Source: Hydrogenophilus thermoluteolus
GTDB lineage: Bacteria > Pseudomonadota > Gammaproteobacteria > Burkholderiales > Rhodocyclaceae
NCBI RefSeq assembly: GCF_003574215.1
Contig: NZ_AP018558.1
Span: forward strand, 1,628,501-1,692,500
DNA: 64,000 nucleotides
Direction of reading: 5' to 3'
The translations under genes and the position numbers were made by a program. Positions 1-7,228 of the stretch are shown in pieces. Every line of letters starts with the position of its first letter. The stretch's first letter is position 1. A model generated the notes under the pieces. It was not told the origin of the DNA, made no database searches, and saw only the letters and a program-made list of their open reading frames with translations.

Positions 1-159
1 GCCAAAGCGGCTCTTACCGCGTACGCGCAGCACAACTGGGATCAGGTGGTTACCGCACTCGCGCGAATGAATGAGGCGTCGATGCAGGTGATCAACCTCT
101 TGGATCGCCTGGTTACCGCGGGGGAAGAGAACCCAGCGCTCTTGCAGTGCGAAGATTAG
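1..159 (+). CDS. C-terminal fragment of an unidentified protein (5' end outside window)
   Basis: An open frame runs from the first base to a TAG at 157-159, giving the last 52 residues of a protein that starts upstream of the window. The visible tail is predicted to be helical, with a stretch reading MNEASMQVINLLDRLV, and ends in an acidic CED. It faces the motA/motB/cheA-like genes, so a chemotaxis or signalling protein is possible, but no domain signature is visible and I do not assign a function. Its stop overlaps the 3' end of the convergent gene by 4 bases. Confidence 0.55.
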   Translation, partial: AKAALTAYAQHNWDQVVTALARMNEASMQVINLLDRLVTAGEENPALLQCED

Positions 160-485
160 TCGTCGACGAGACGATCCCAATCTTCACTGCCGTCCAACAC
201 CCCGCGTGCGCGCACTTTCACCGGCCGCCGCGGGGTGTTTGCTAAGCGCGCATTGCCTTTGTCGAGGGATGCGTGCGCGGCATCGTCGTTGCGCTGCAGT
301 CGGGCCGATTCCGCATCGCCTTGAAGACCGTGGTGCGTTGCCCCTGTCGTCACCAACAGCCGCTCCAGTGCTTGCAAATCGGTGCGCAACGCACGGACCG
401 CTAGATCGTCCGGGTAGCGTGCAGCGACGGCGTCGGCGTTGAGCGCCGCAAGCCGTACGTATTGCCACACTGCTTCCCAGTCCAT
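156..485 (-). CDS. hypothetical protein, 109 aa
   Basis: A small, charged, probably helical protein that I do not recognise. It lies 69 bases downstream of the CheA-like gene on the same strand, so it may be the last gene of the motA-motB-cheA-like transcript. A start at 485 (MDWEAVWQ) is preferred over the ATG at 515 because a GGAG lies about 10 bases before it. There is no signal peptide, membrane segment or cysteine motif. The tail is polar and basic (TPRRPVKVRARG) before an acidic end. It could be a motility accessory protein, but only position suggests that. Confidence 0.5.
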   Translation of the reverse strand: MDWEAVWQYVRLAALNADAVAARYPDDLAVRALRTDLQALERLLVTTGATHHGLQGDAESARLQRNDDAAHASLDKGNARLANTPRRPVKVRARGVLDGSEDWDRLVDD

Positions 486-554
486 GATGGCTTCGCTCCA
501 TGACGATCTTGTCATGAAGCGTTATCGGCACCAAGGAAAAAAACTTGAGGGTTT

Positions 555-2096
555 TTAGCGCGGACAGGAAGCTGCCCACCACCGCTCCGGATCGAGCACG
601 GTAGCGAGCGCTTCTCCCCGAGTTGCCAACGCCACCCACCCCGCTTGGAGCGCCGCACCATCGGCTAACGGTTGGGTTGCCACGCCCCCTGCCCGTTCGG
701 CACCATCGACACCGGTAAGTACCGTCCGCGTTCCGCAAGCCAGTGCCACCACCACAGGGTATTCGAACGGCGCACGGTCGGTTTCAGGAATGAGCGGCCG
801 CCACGGGTATGGGGTACCGGCTAGGGAGAGGTACCACAGCCCGTTCACGAACCGGCAGGCATTTTTCGGCATCTGCGGGAAAAACGCCGCGACCGATTCT
901 GCGGGCACCGCAACCGCTTGCTCCGCCACAGTGAGCCAGAACGCCCACAAGATCGCGGGCGCAAACGGCATCGCCATTTCCCAAGCGTCGTTGGTCTCGC
1001 GGACCACCCACGCGGCTTGGGTAGGCAATTCAGACAGCCACGCCGCTTTCACCGTCGCGACCCCGTCCGGATCCCCGGAGAGGACGAACCGAACCGTCGC
1101 GCCCATGCGATAGCACCGCATTGTCAGACGCAGCGCCCCGTGCGCCCCACACGCCTTGGCCGCGCTGAGCGCGACGTGTTGCCAGCGGTCGAGCACTTCG
1201 GCAAACGCTGGGGTGATCACCGCCGCGTCGCCGGTGAGGGTCACCGACCACGCCGGCAATTGCGTCCGCCATACCCCCTGCCACGTTTGCACCCAAAGAG
1301 ACAACGGCAATTGGGCCGTGCGCACCGCGTCATACACCAAGCCGTCCGTTTCAGGGAACGACGACGCGGCGTGCTGCGCATGCACCAACGCACGCCACCA
1401 CGTCTGCCAGGGGGCACCTTCCGCACCCGGTTCGCAGACCAGATCACCCGCCACGTCGGTGGCCGGAGAGGCGCTGAGATGGGGCGCACCCGTCTGAGGT
1501 TCGGTGGGCACCGATGGTGTTTCGATGGCGTTGGGTGCGTCAGGCGGCGGGACGGGTTGCGCCCGTTCCTCGGCAAGCCGTTCGACCGCGACAGAGCCAG
1601 GCACCGCAAAGAGTTCGACCGCATCGCGAAGTGCGCGTTTGTCCGCAGCCGCGCTCGTTACGATCCACGACCAGGTGGTTGCGTTTTCCGCGATAGGGTC
1701 GGGATCCGCGCGAACCGAACCGAACGCAGAAAGCGCCGCGACAAGCTCCTCCTGCATGGCCCGGCTCGCGCGCACGTGCGGCGCTGGGGTCAGAGTAACG
1801 CGCCACGCAGAAAATGGGTCGTTGGTGTGAACTTCCGTAGGCGCTTGTTCATCGAGCGCCGCCCCTTTTCCAGGCCATTTCGCCAACCGGTCTTCCAGAA
1901 TGCGCGCGAGCCGCGAAAACGCTTCATCCCCCATCGCCGCCGCCGCGCCTTTGAGGGAGTGCGCCAAGCGGACCGCCTCTTGCTGAATCGCTTCGCTCCA
2001 CCCGTCGCGGTCGGCCTGCGCCAAGAGGGATTCGATCGCCGAGATCGTTTCTGTTTTTTCTGCGGCGTAGAGCGCGTTCAATTCTTCGTCATTCAC
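555..2096 (-). CDS. CheA-like protein: Hpt domain, degenerate kinase core, CheW-like C-terminus
   Basis: The N-terminus is a histidine phosphotransfer (Hpt) domain with the motif AHSLKGAAA, whose His would accept phosphate (residue 46 from the start used here). A Pro/Glu-rich linker follows (about 170-230). The next region looks like a histidine-kinase ATPase fold (LDRWQHVALSAAKACGAHGALRLT), but the N-box Asn and the G1/G2 glycine motifs of CheA are absent. The last 130 residues resemble a CheW/regulatory domain. It sits directly after motB, the place of cheA in many motility operons. A GTG at 2096 overlaps the motB stop and has GGGG 6 bases upstream; an alternative GTG is at 2108. I infer a protein that can relay or dock phosphate but probably cannot autophosphorylate. 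The exact domain limits are uncertain. Confidence 0.65.
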   Translation of the reverse strand: MNDEELNALYAAEKTETISAIESLLAQADRDGWSEAIQQEAVRLAHSLKGAAAAMGDEAFSRLARILEDRLAKWPGKGAALDEQAPTEVHTNDPFSAWRVTLTPAPHVRASRAMQEELVAALSAFGSVRADPDPIAENATTWSWIVTSAAADKRALRDAVELFAVPGSVAVERLAEERAQPVPPPDAPNAIETPSVPTEPQTGAPHLSASPATDVAGDLVCEPGAEGAPWQTWWRALVHAQHAASSFPETDGLVYDAVRTAQLPLSLWVQTWQGVWRTQLPAWSVTLTGDAAVITPAFAEVLDRWQHVALSAAKACGAHGALRLTMRCYRMGATVRFVLSGDPDGVATVKAAWLSELPTQAAWVVRETNDAWEMAMPFAPAILWAFWLTVAEQAVAVPAESVAAFFPQMPKNACRFVNGLWYLSLAGTPYPWRPLIPETDRAPFEYPVVVALACGTRTVLTGVDGAERAGGVATQPLADGAALQAGWVALATRGEALATVLDPERWWAASCPR

Positions 2097-3093
2097 GCGC
2101 CACCCCACGCCGCAGCGTTTCCGTGATCTGCGAAGCCTGCTTGCGCAGATCCTCTTCGGCTTCGCGTTTCAGGACGATGATACTGATGCGCCGGTTTTGC
2201 GGCGCGTAGGGGTCTTCCGGCACGAACGGAACGGTGTCGGCCATGCCGACGACGCGAAAGACCTTCTCCGGATCCAGTCCTCCGGCGACCAACTCCCGCC
2301 GCGCCGCGTTCGCTCGGTCGGCCGAAAGTTCCCAGTTGGAGATGCCGCGCCCGTTGTTGGCAAACGGTGTCGCGTCGGTATGGCCTGCGATCATGATCTT
2401 GTTCTCGATTCCGCTCAGCGTCCGTCCAATGAGGCGCAACAGATCCCGCATGTACGGTTGGACCTCACTGCTGCCGGAAGCGAACATCGGCCGATTCTTC
2501 TCATCGACGATTTCGATCGCCAACCCGTCTTCGGTGATCTGCATCCGGATCTGGTCGCGCAACGCGCGTAAAGTGTTGTCAGCCTCGATCATCGCTTCGA
2601 GGAGCGAACGCACCCGCTCCATTTGTGCGAGTTCGCGCCGCTTCTGATTTTCCCGCTCCTGCGCCTCGGCGTCGCTCGTCGCACCTTGCACGCGTTGCAC
2701 ATCTGGGGATTCGTTCTTGTTGTCCGAGCGGCCTTTCGTGGGCAAAGACCCCTCGCCACCGTCGCGTTGGAACGTGCTTTTCGATGGGGTGTCCCCTCGT
2801 TTCACCTGCCCAACGCGCCGGGAGAGGTCCTCACCGCCCCCCGGAATGATCCGCTCAGCATCGCCGGAGCCCGACCCCCCTTCACGTGCGACTCTGAGCG
2901 GGTTCTGGAAAAATTGCGCGATCCCGTCGAGGTCTCCTTTCGCGGTCGAGCCCAACAGCCACATCAAAAGAAAAAAGGCCATCATCGCGGTGACGAAATC
3001 GGCGTACGCGATCTTCCATGCGCCGCCATGCGCGCCACCGCTGACCTTCTTGACCCGTTTGACGACGATCGGCTGTTGGGTATCGTCTCTCAT
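2089..3093 (-). CDS. motB: flagellar motor stator protein MotB
   Basis: MotB forms the MotA4-5/MotB2 proton channel and anchors the stator to peptidoglycan. The 334-aa protein has a short cytoplasmic N-terminus, one membrane helix beginning at YADFVTAMMAFFLLMWLL with the essential proton-carrying Asp at residue 32, and a periplasmic OmpA-like peptidoglycan-binding domain at about residues 190-315 (AGHTDATPF, NWELSADRANAARREL). A long charged linker (about 80-160) lies between. It starts 12 bases after motA on the same strand, so the two are co-transcribed, and its stop overlaps the CheA-like gene. All key residues are present. Confidence 0.96.
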   Translation of the reverse strand: MRDDTQQPIVVKRVKKVSGGAHGGAWKIAYADFVTAMMAFFLLMWLLGSTAKGDLDGIAQFFQNPLRVAREGGSGSGDAERIIPGGGEDLSRRVGQVKRGDTPSKSTFQRDGGEGSLPTKGRSDNKNESPDVQRVQGATSDAEAQERENQKRRELAQMERVRSLLEAMIEADNTLRALRDQIRMQITEDGLAIEIVDEKNRPMFASGSSEVQPYMRDLLRLIGRTLSGIENKIMIAGHTDATPFANNGRGISNWELSADRANAARRELVAGGLDPEKVFRVVGMADTVPFVPEDPYAPQNRRISIIVLKREAEEDLRKQASQITETLRRGVARE

Positions 3094-3105
3094 CGCGCTA
3101 CCCGA

Positions 3106-3957
3106 TTACTTGCGGTTCTTGAGCTCTTCCTCGAGCTCGGCGAAGGTGGGCCGCACCGTCGACCACAACACCTTACGGCCAAACTCCACCGCCATCTGCG
3201 GCGGGTAGCCGTTCATGCTCGCGAGCAGCACCGCTTTTGCCACCTGAAAAGGCTTGCTGCCGTCTTGGACCTTGAGTTCGAGCTGGCTGGCGATGGGGCC
3301 GACGAAACCGTAGGAAACCAAGATCCCCAAGAAAGTCCCGACGAGCGCGCCGCCGATCATCTTCCCGAGCACCGCGGGCGGCTCCCCCACCGAACCCATC
3401 ACGTTCACCACCCCCATCACCGCGACGACGATACCGAACGCGGGGACTGAGTCTGCTGCTTTCGAGATGAGGTGCGCCGGCAGATGCGCTTCGATGTGGT
3501 GGGTTTCGATCTCTTGCTCCATCAACCCTTCGACTTCGATCGCGTTGAGGCTGCCGCTCACCATCATCCGTAGGTAGTCGGTAATGAATTCCACCAGATG
3601 GTGGTCGTGCAACACCAACGGGTACTTGCCAAAAATGGCCGAACCTTCAGGGTTTTCGACGTCCTGCTCGATCGCCATCAACCCCTCTTTGCGCACCTTG
3701 GTGAGAATCTCGAAGAGCAGCGCCAGCAGTTCGATGTAAAACGCACGAGTGTAGGGCGAGTTCTTGAAAACCGCCGCAAGCCCGCCCACCGCCGCTTTCA
3801 ACGAACTGGGGTTGTTGGACGCGACAAAACTCCCGATCAACAACCCGACGATCGCAATGTATTCGGTTGGGACGAAGAGGGCAGCAAGGCTACCGTGCAC
3901 CGCGTAGGTGCCCAGCGCCGACGCCAAGATGATGACGTAGCCGATCAGGAGAAACAT
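3106..3957 (-). CDS. motA: flagellar motor stator protein MotA
   Basis: MotA is the ring subunit of the stator that converts ion flow into torque on FliG. The 283-aa protein has the expected four membrane segments, with the large cytoplasmic loop between segments 2 and 3. The loop carries the conserved charged pair (Arg89 in KVRKEG and Glu97), and the conserved prolines are seen in VPAFG (about 172) and VGPIA. The length matches the proton-type MotA of enterics and betaproteobacteria. It lies 28 bases after flhC and 12 bases before motB. Expression is likely set by the flagellar hierarchy, although no clear sigma-28 site was found in the short flhC-motA gap. Confidence 0.96.
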   Translation of the reverse strand: MFLLIGYVIILASALGTYAVHGSLAALFVPTEYIAIVGLLIGSFVASNNPSSLKAAVGGLAAVFKNSPYTRAFYIELLALLFEILTKVRKEGLMAIEQDVENPEGSAIFGKYPLVLHDHHLVEFITDYLRMMVSGSLNAIEVEGLMEQEIETHHIEAHLPAHLISKAADSVPAFGIVVAVMGVVNVMGSVGEPPAVLGKMIGGALVGTFLGILVSYGFVGPIASQLELKVQDGSKPFQVAKAVLLASMNGYPPQMAVEFGRKVLWSTVRPTFAELEEELKNRK

Positions 3958-3985
3958 CGGGTCTTAGCCGTTTCCGATAGTGCTA

Positions 3986-4582
3986 TCAACCGGTGACTGC
4001 AGACGCCACGCGCCGTCGGTTTTTCTTCACCGGGAGAGAACGTTGCGCAGCGGCCAAACGGTGCTTACGATTTTCTTGACCTGCTCCTGCGCGCGACGGC
4101 ATGTGACACAGTCCGCAGACGAAGGTTTTCGCCGGTTCATAGGCGTGGGTGACGAAATGGCCGCCGCATTGCGAACAGGGCGTGAGTTGCAGCAACTCGG
4201 CGTTGAGAAAGCGCAGCAGCGTCCACGCCCGAGTGATACTCAATACCGGCTCGATCTGAACGGCATCTACGGTATCGAGATAGAGTTGGTACGCGGTGAT
4301 CAAACGCCGCCGGTGGTCAGTTTCCGCCACCTGTTGCCAAAAATTGGCAAAGAGCGTGGAATGGACGTTCGGCTGCCAGCTCATGAACCAATCGGTCGAA
4401 AACGGAAGCATCCCTTTTGGCGGCGAGACACCCCGCACTTGCTTGTAGAGCTTCATCAGCCGATCGCGGCTCAGCACCACCTCCGCTTCCAGCAGCTGCA
4501 TCCGCGCCCCCAGGCGGATCAATTCCGCTGCGATCAAAATTTCCTGCGCATCGGCTTCGATCTGTTCAAGTTTTTTCGCCAT
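3986..4582 (-). CDS. flhC: flagellar transcriptional activator FlhC
   Basis: FlhC forms the FlhD4C2 complex, the master activator of class II flagellar promoters. The 198-aa protein shows the FlhC fold, and the four Zn-binding cysteines are seen as CSQC (136, 139) and CGLC (156, 159). The tail after the zinc site is basic. It overlaps flhD by 17 bases, so translation is coupled and gives balanced subunits. motA follows on the same strand. The expected targets are the flgB and flgA promoters near 18840-18890. The match to the family is clear. Confidence 0.95.
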   Translation of the reverse strand: MAKKLEQIEADAQEILIAAELIRLGARMQLLEAEVVLSRDRLMKLYKQVRGVSPPKGMLPFSTDWFMSWQPNVHSTLFANFWQQVAETDHRRRLITAYQLYLDTVDAVQIEPVLSITRAWTLLRFLNAELLQLTPCSQCGGHFVTHAYEPAKTFVCGLCHMPSRAGAGQENRKHRLAAAQRSLPVKKNRRRVASAVTG

Positions 4583-4910
4583 CGTCGTCTCCCACGATCG
4601 GGCTTTTCCGCGGTTTCGCTTGCGCCAAGATGAGCGCGTGCAACTGCGCTGCGGCTTCGTCGCGCCCTACGTCACCTGCCAATTGTTTCAACAACGCACC
4701 ATCGAAGCGAAATTGCGGCACGAGCATCGCCCCTTGCGCCAGCCGGACCAGTTTGGCAGGCGAGAGCGTCTGCAACCACCGCAGGTCTTCCTCTGCAACA
4801 CCCAGCTTCACGGCTGCTGCGGCAACGTTGTCGTGCGCCATCCGCTGCGCGAGGATGAGAAAGTTGAGGTTCAGCTCGCGAATTTCCTCGGCAAAGTCTG
4901 GGGCTGGCAT
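4566..4910 (-). CDS. flhD: flagellar transcriptional activator FlhD
   Basis: Partner of FlhC in the master regulator complex. The 114-aa protein has the typical FlhD helical pattern (EEIRELNLNFLILAQRMAHDN, then a region resembling LGVAEEDLRWLQTLSP). The start at 4910 is chosen because a strong GGAGGAG lies 8 bases upstream; a longer in-frame ORF upstream lacks this signal. The gene ends inside flhC. It is transcribed away from the NUDIX gene, with about 140 bases between the two start codons, where promoters for both directions must lie. FlhD in betaproteobacteria is usually about 105-115 aa. Confidence 0.93.
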   Translation of the reverse strand: MPAPDFAEEIRELNLNFLILAQRMAHDNVAAAAVKLGVAEEDLRWLQTLSPAKLVRLAQGAMLVPQFRFDGALLKQLAGDVGRDEAAAQLHALILAQAKPRKSPIVGDDDGEKT

Positions 4911-4934
4911 CGTCGGCGCTCCTCCTGCCGCCAC

Positions 4935-4963
4935 AGTATAGCAAGAAGCACCCTCGCCCAAAA
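4935..4963 (-). promoter_or_regulatory. candidate flhDC promoter
   Basis: On the minus strand a TATACT box (4940-4935) lies 25 bases upstream of the flhD start, with a weak TTTTGG-like -35 about 17 bases further upstream. The -10 match is good and the -35 poor, so activator input is likely. A plus-strand TACACT at about 5014-5019 could serve the divergent NUDIX gene. Confidence 0.4.
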
Positions 4964-5051
4964 AGGGAAAAAGCGAAAAAAATCGGCGGCAATTTCGGTT
5001 TGTGGTTTTTTTGCTACACTGTGCGCACCGCCGTTACCGCGTTTCGTCACG

Positions 5052-5624
5052 ATGAATTTCTGTTCCGTCTGTGGCCATCCCGTCGAACGGAAGATCCCGC
5101 CGCTCGACCATCTGCCTCGTTACGTCTGCCCAAACTGCGCGACGATCCATTACGAAAATCCGCGCATCGTCGCGGGGACGTTGCCGCTACGGGGCAACCA
5201 GATCCTGCTCTGTCGCCGCGCGATCGCCCCACGAATCGGCTATTGGACGCTTCCTGCCGGATTCATGGAGTGTAACGAAAGCACCCTCGAAGCCGCGATG
5301 CGGGAAACCTGGGAAGAGGCGGGAGCGCGGGTTCGGATCGACGCGCTCCATGCGTTGCTGGACGTTCCCCACATCCATCAGGTGCACCTCTTCTACCGCG
5401 CGACCCTGTTGGACCTGGACTGGGTGCCTGGCGCTGAAACCTTGGAAATTCGCCTTTTTCCTTTATCGTGCTTGCCGTGGGACGAACTGGCGTTCCCAAC
5501 GGTTCGCCGCGCGCTGGAGTACCTGTTGCGCGGCGAAGCCACCGCCCTCTCGCCACAGGGCACCACCCGCTATCCGACCGTGCCGCTCATCGAAACCTTG
5601 CCGCCACGCTCCGCACGCCCTTAG
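5052..5624 (+). CDS. NUDIX hydrolase with N-terminal zinc ribbon
   Basis: A 190-aa pyrophosphohydrolase that should cleave nucleoside diphosphates linked to another moiety; the substrate cannot be read from sequence. Residues 4-35 form a zinc ribbon (CSVCG, then CPNC). The complete NUDIX box starts at GFMECNE and ends at RETWEEAGA, with the RExxEE metal-binding glutamates present. The ribbon plus NUDIX order resembles short NudC-like (NADH pyrophosphatase) relatives. The start at 5052 begins directly with the ribbon (MNFCSVCG). It is divergent from flhD and convergent with the lipoprotein gene, and appears to be a single-gene unit. Confidence 0.88.
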   Translation: MNFCSVCGHPVERKIPPLDHLPRYVCPNCATIHYENPRIVAGTLPLRGNQILLCRRAIAPRIGYWTLPAGFMECNESTLEAAMRETWEEAGARVRIDALHALLDVPHIHQVHLFYRATLLDLDWVPGAETLEIRLFPLSCLPWDELAFPTVRRALEYLLRGEATALSPQGTTRYPTVPLIETLPPRSARP

Positions 5625-5636
5625 TGGCCCGCTCTT

Positions 5637-6197
5637 TCAGTAAACGAGACGCAACGTCCCGACCGCGTAGCGCTGCGCAAACGGCCGCGTCGATTCCACC
5701 CCTTCTTCGTAGGAAAGCAACTGGTACGATTTGGCGTCCCGTTGCTCGGTCACTTTTTGCGCTGCGCGCTGGAAAATGCGCCACGATTCGCCGTTGCCCC
5801 CTGTGGTGAGCGAGCGCATCGTCAGCACCAGACGGACCACCGCCTCCGATTCCGGTTGCACGGTAATCGTCCAGTTGGGGGCGAGCGGATCGTAGAGCGC
5901 GTAGGCAACCAGCGCCGCACCGCCCAATTGCCGCAGAAGCCCGAGATGGGAGATCGGCGCCGAGGTTGGAGTGGACGCAGTCGCCGCGGTAGCGCCAGTG
6001 CCAGTTGCAGCGTTCGCAGCGGAAACCCCTAGGGAGGAATCGGAGAGCAGCAGCGCGCTTCCGGCTACCGCCGCGCCCTCTCGCGCGATCTCGGCAGAAG
6101 TGAGCCGCTCCTGCGCACAACCGGTAAGCCCCACGGCCCCTCCCACTACGAGGACGAGCCACCACCCCCCTTTCGTGAAAAAAGAGCACCGCCTCAT
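5637..6197 (-). CDS. putative lipoprotein, 186 aa
   Basis: Residues 1-27 form a lipoprotein signal with the lipobox LTGC, so Cys27 should be lipidated and the protein exported to the envelope. An Ala/Thr/Ser-rich low-complexity segment follows (about 55-85), then a folded C-terminal half (APNWTITVQPESEAVVRLVLTMRSL) ending in an aromatic Tyr. I do not recognise a family. It starts 30 bases after flgL on the same strand with a GGGAGAGGG ribosome site, so it may be the last gene of the flg operon. That would suggest an envelope role linked to the flagellum, but this rests only on position. Confidence 0.65.
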   Translation of the reverse strand: MRRCSFFTKGGWWLVLVVGGAVGLTGCAQERLTSAEIAREGAAVAGSALLLSDSSLGVSAANAATGTGATAATASTPTSAPISHLGLLRQLGGAALVAYALYDPLAPNWTITVQPESEAVVRLVLTMRSLTTGGNGESWRIFQRAAQKVTEQRDAKSYQLLSYEEGVESTRPFAQRYAVGTLRLVY

Positions 6198-6227
6198 CCC
6201 TCTCCCCCATGCGCCGTGACGTCGCGC

Positions 6228-7214
6228 TCACAAATACTGGAACAAGCTGAGATTGGAAACCTTGACGAACGACTGTTGTGCCGCGGAGAGCACCATCTGT
6301 TGTTGCGCCAATCGCGACAACGCCTCGGTATAGTCGAGATCTTCGATGCGCGAGCGCGCCTGCGCGTAATCGAGATCGAGCGCTTTCCCCATCTCGGTGA
6401 GCGCATCGAGTTCCGCAAGTTGTGACCCCACCTTCGCTGTATAGTGTTGCACGCGCGCCAGGAAGCGATCGACCGCGTCGATCCCGGCGCTCGACGCATG
6501 GATGGTGGTGGTGCCAGCCGTAGCGGGATCAAGCGCGTCGATCGCATCTTGGAGGTCGTTGAAAAACCGTGCCAGCGGGTATTGCGTGGGCGGGCCAGCA
6601 ACGAACGTGCTTTGATCGGCATCGAAGAGCCCCCCGGGGCCACCGGTCGAAGATCCCGGTACGTTCGCGTCGATCAGCCGCGCCGCGCCCACCCGCATCT
6701 GCTTGACGTTCGCATCCCCTTGATAGTAGTAACGATCGGGGGTCAGTGGGTTGCCGTCGTGATCGCCCCAGGCGACCGGCGGCCGATCGTTTTTGAAGCC
6801 CGCGAAGAGATAGTTTCCCTGTCCATCCTGACTGTTTGCCAACCCAACCAAATTGGCCAGTTGGCTGCGCAAATCCTGCGCGAGCGCCGCGCGGTCCGAC
6901 GCCGCGAGCGCCCCCGTTCCCGCTTGCACGAACTTGTCGCGCATGTATTGCAGGGTGTCGCTCATCTGCGTCAAACGGGTATCGGTCAGCCCGAGCACGT
7001 CCTTTGCGTAGCCGATGTTTTCGAGAAACTGCTGGTTCACGCTCTGCGACTGCTGCAATTCGAGACTGCGCGCCGCACGTACCGGGTCGTCCGACGGTAC
7101 GACCATCTTGCGACCGCTCGCCACCTGCAATTGGGTCTGATGCATTTGGGTCTGCGCCCGCTGCATCGCGAAGATGTTGCGGTCATAGACTTGGTTGGTT
7201 GCGATCCGTAACAT
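6228..7214 (-). CDS. flgL: flagellar hook-filament junction protein FlgL (HAP3)
   Basis: FlgL joins the hook-associated protein FlgK to the flagellin filament. The 328-aa protein has flagellin-like terminal helices: N-terminal MLRIATNQVYDRNIFAMQRAQ and a C-terminal stretch DYTEALSRLAQQQMVLSAAQ. The central part (NYLFAGFKNDRPP) is typical of FlgL. It lies 14 bases after flgK. The gene is intact but lies downstream of the IS insertion in flgG, so its transcription may be reduced. Confidence 0.95.
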   Translation of the reverse strand: MLRIATNQVYDRNIFAMQRAQTQMHQTQLQVASGRKMVVPSDDPVRAARSLELQQSQSVNQQFLENIGYAKDVLGLTDTRLTQMSDTLQYMRDKFVQAGTGALAASDRAALAQDLRSQLANLVGLANSQDGQGNYLFAGFKNDRPPVAWGDHDGNPLTPDRYYYQGDANVKQMRVGAARLIDANVPGSSTGGPGGLFDADQSTFVAGPPTQYPLARFFNDLQDAIDALDPATAGTTTIHASSAGIDAVDRFLARVQHYTAKVGSQLAELDALTEMGKALDLDYAQARSRIEDLDYTEALSRLAQQQMVLSAAQQSFVKVSNLSLFQYL

Positions 7215-7228
7215 AGCCGTTCTCCTGG

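Noticed and set aside
918..2126. Long plus-strand frame opposite the CheA-like gene
   Set aside because: Arg/Pro-rich composition typical of an antisense frame in GC-rich DNA; the minus-strand frame shows real domains.
4620..5051. N-terminal extension of the NUDIX protein into the flhD region
   Set aside because: The extension runs antisense through flhD and has low-complexity composition; the zinc ribbon begins right at the ATG at 5052.
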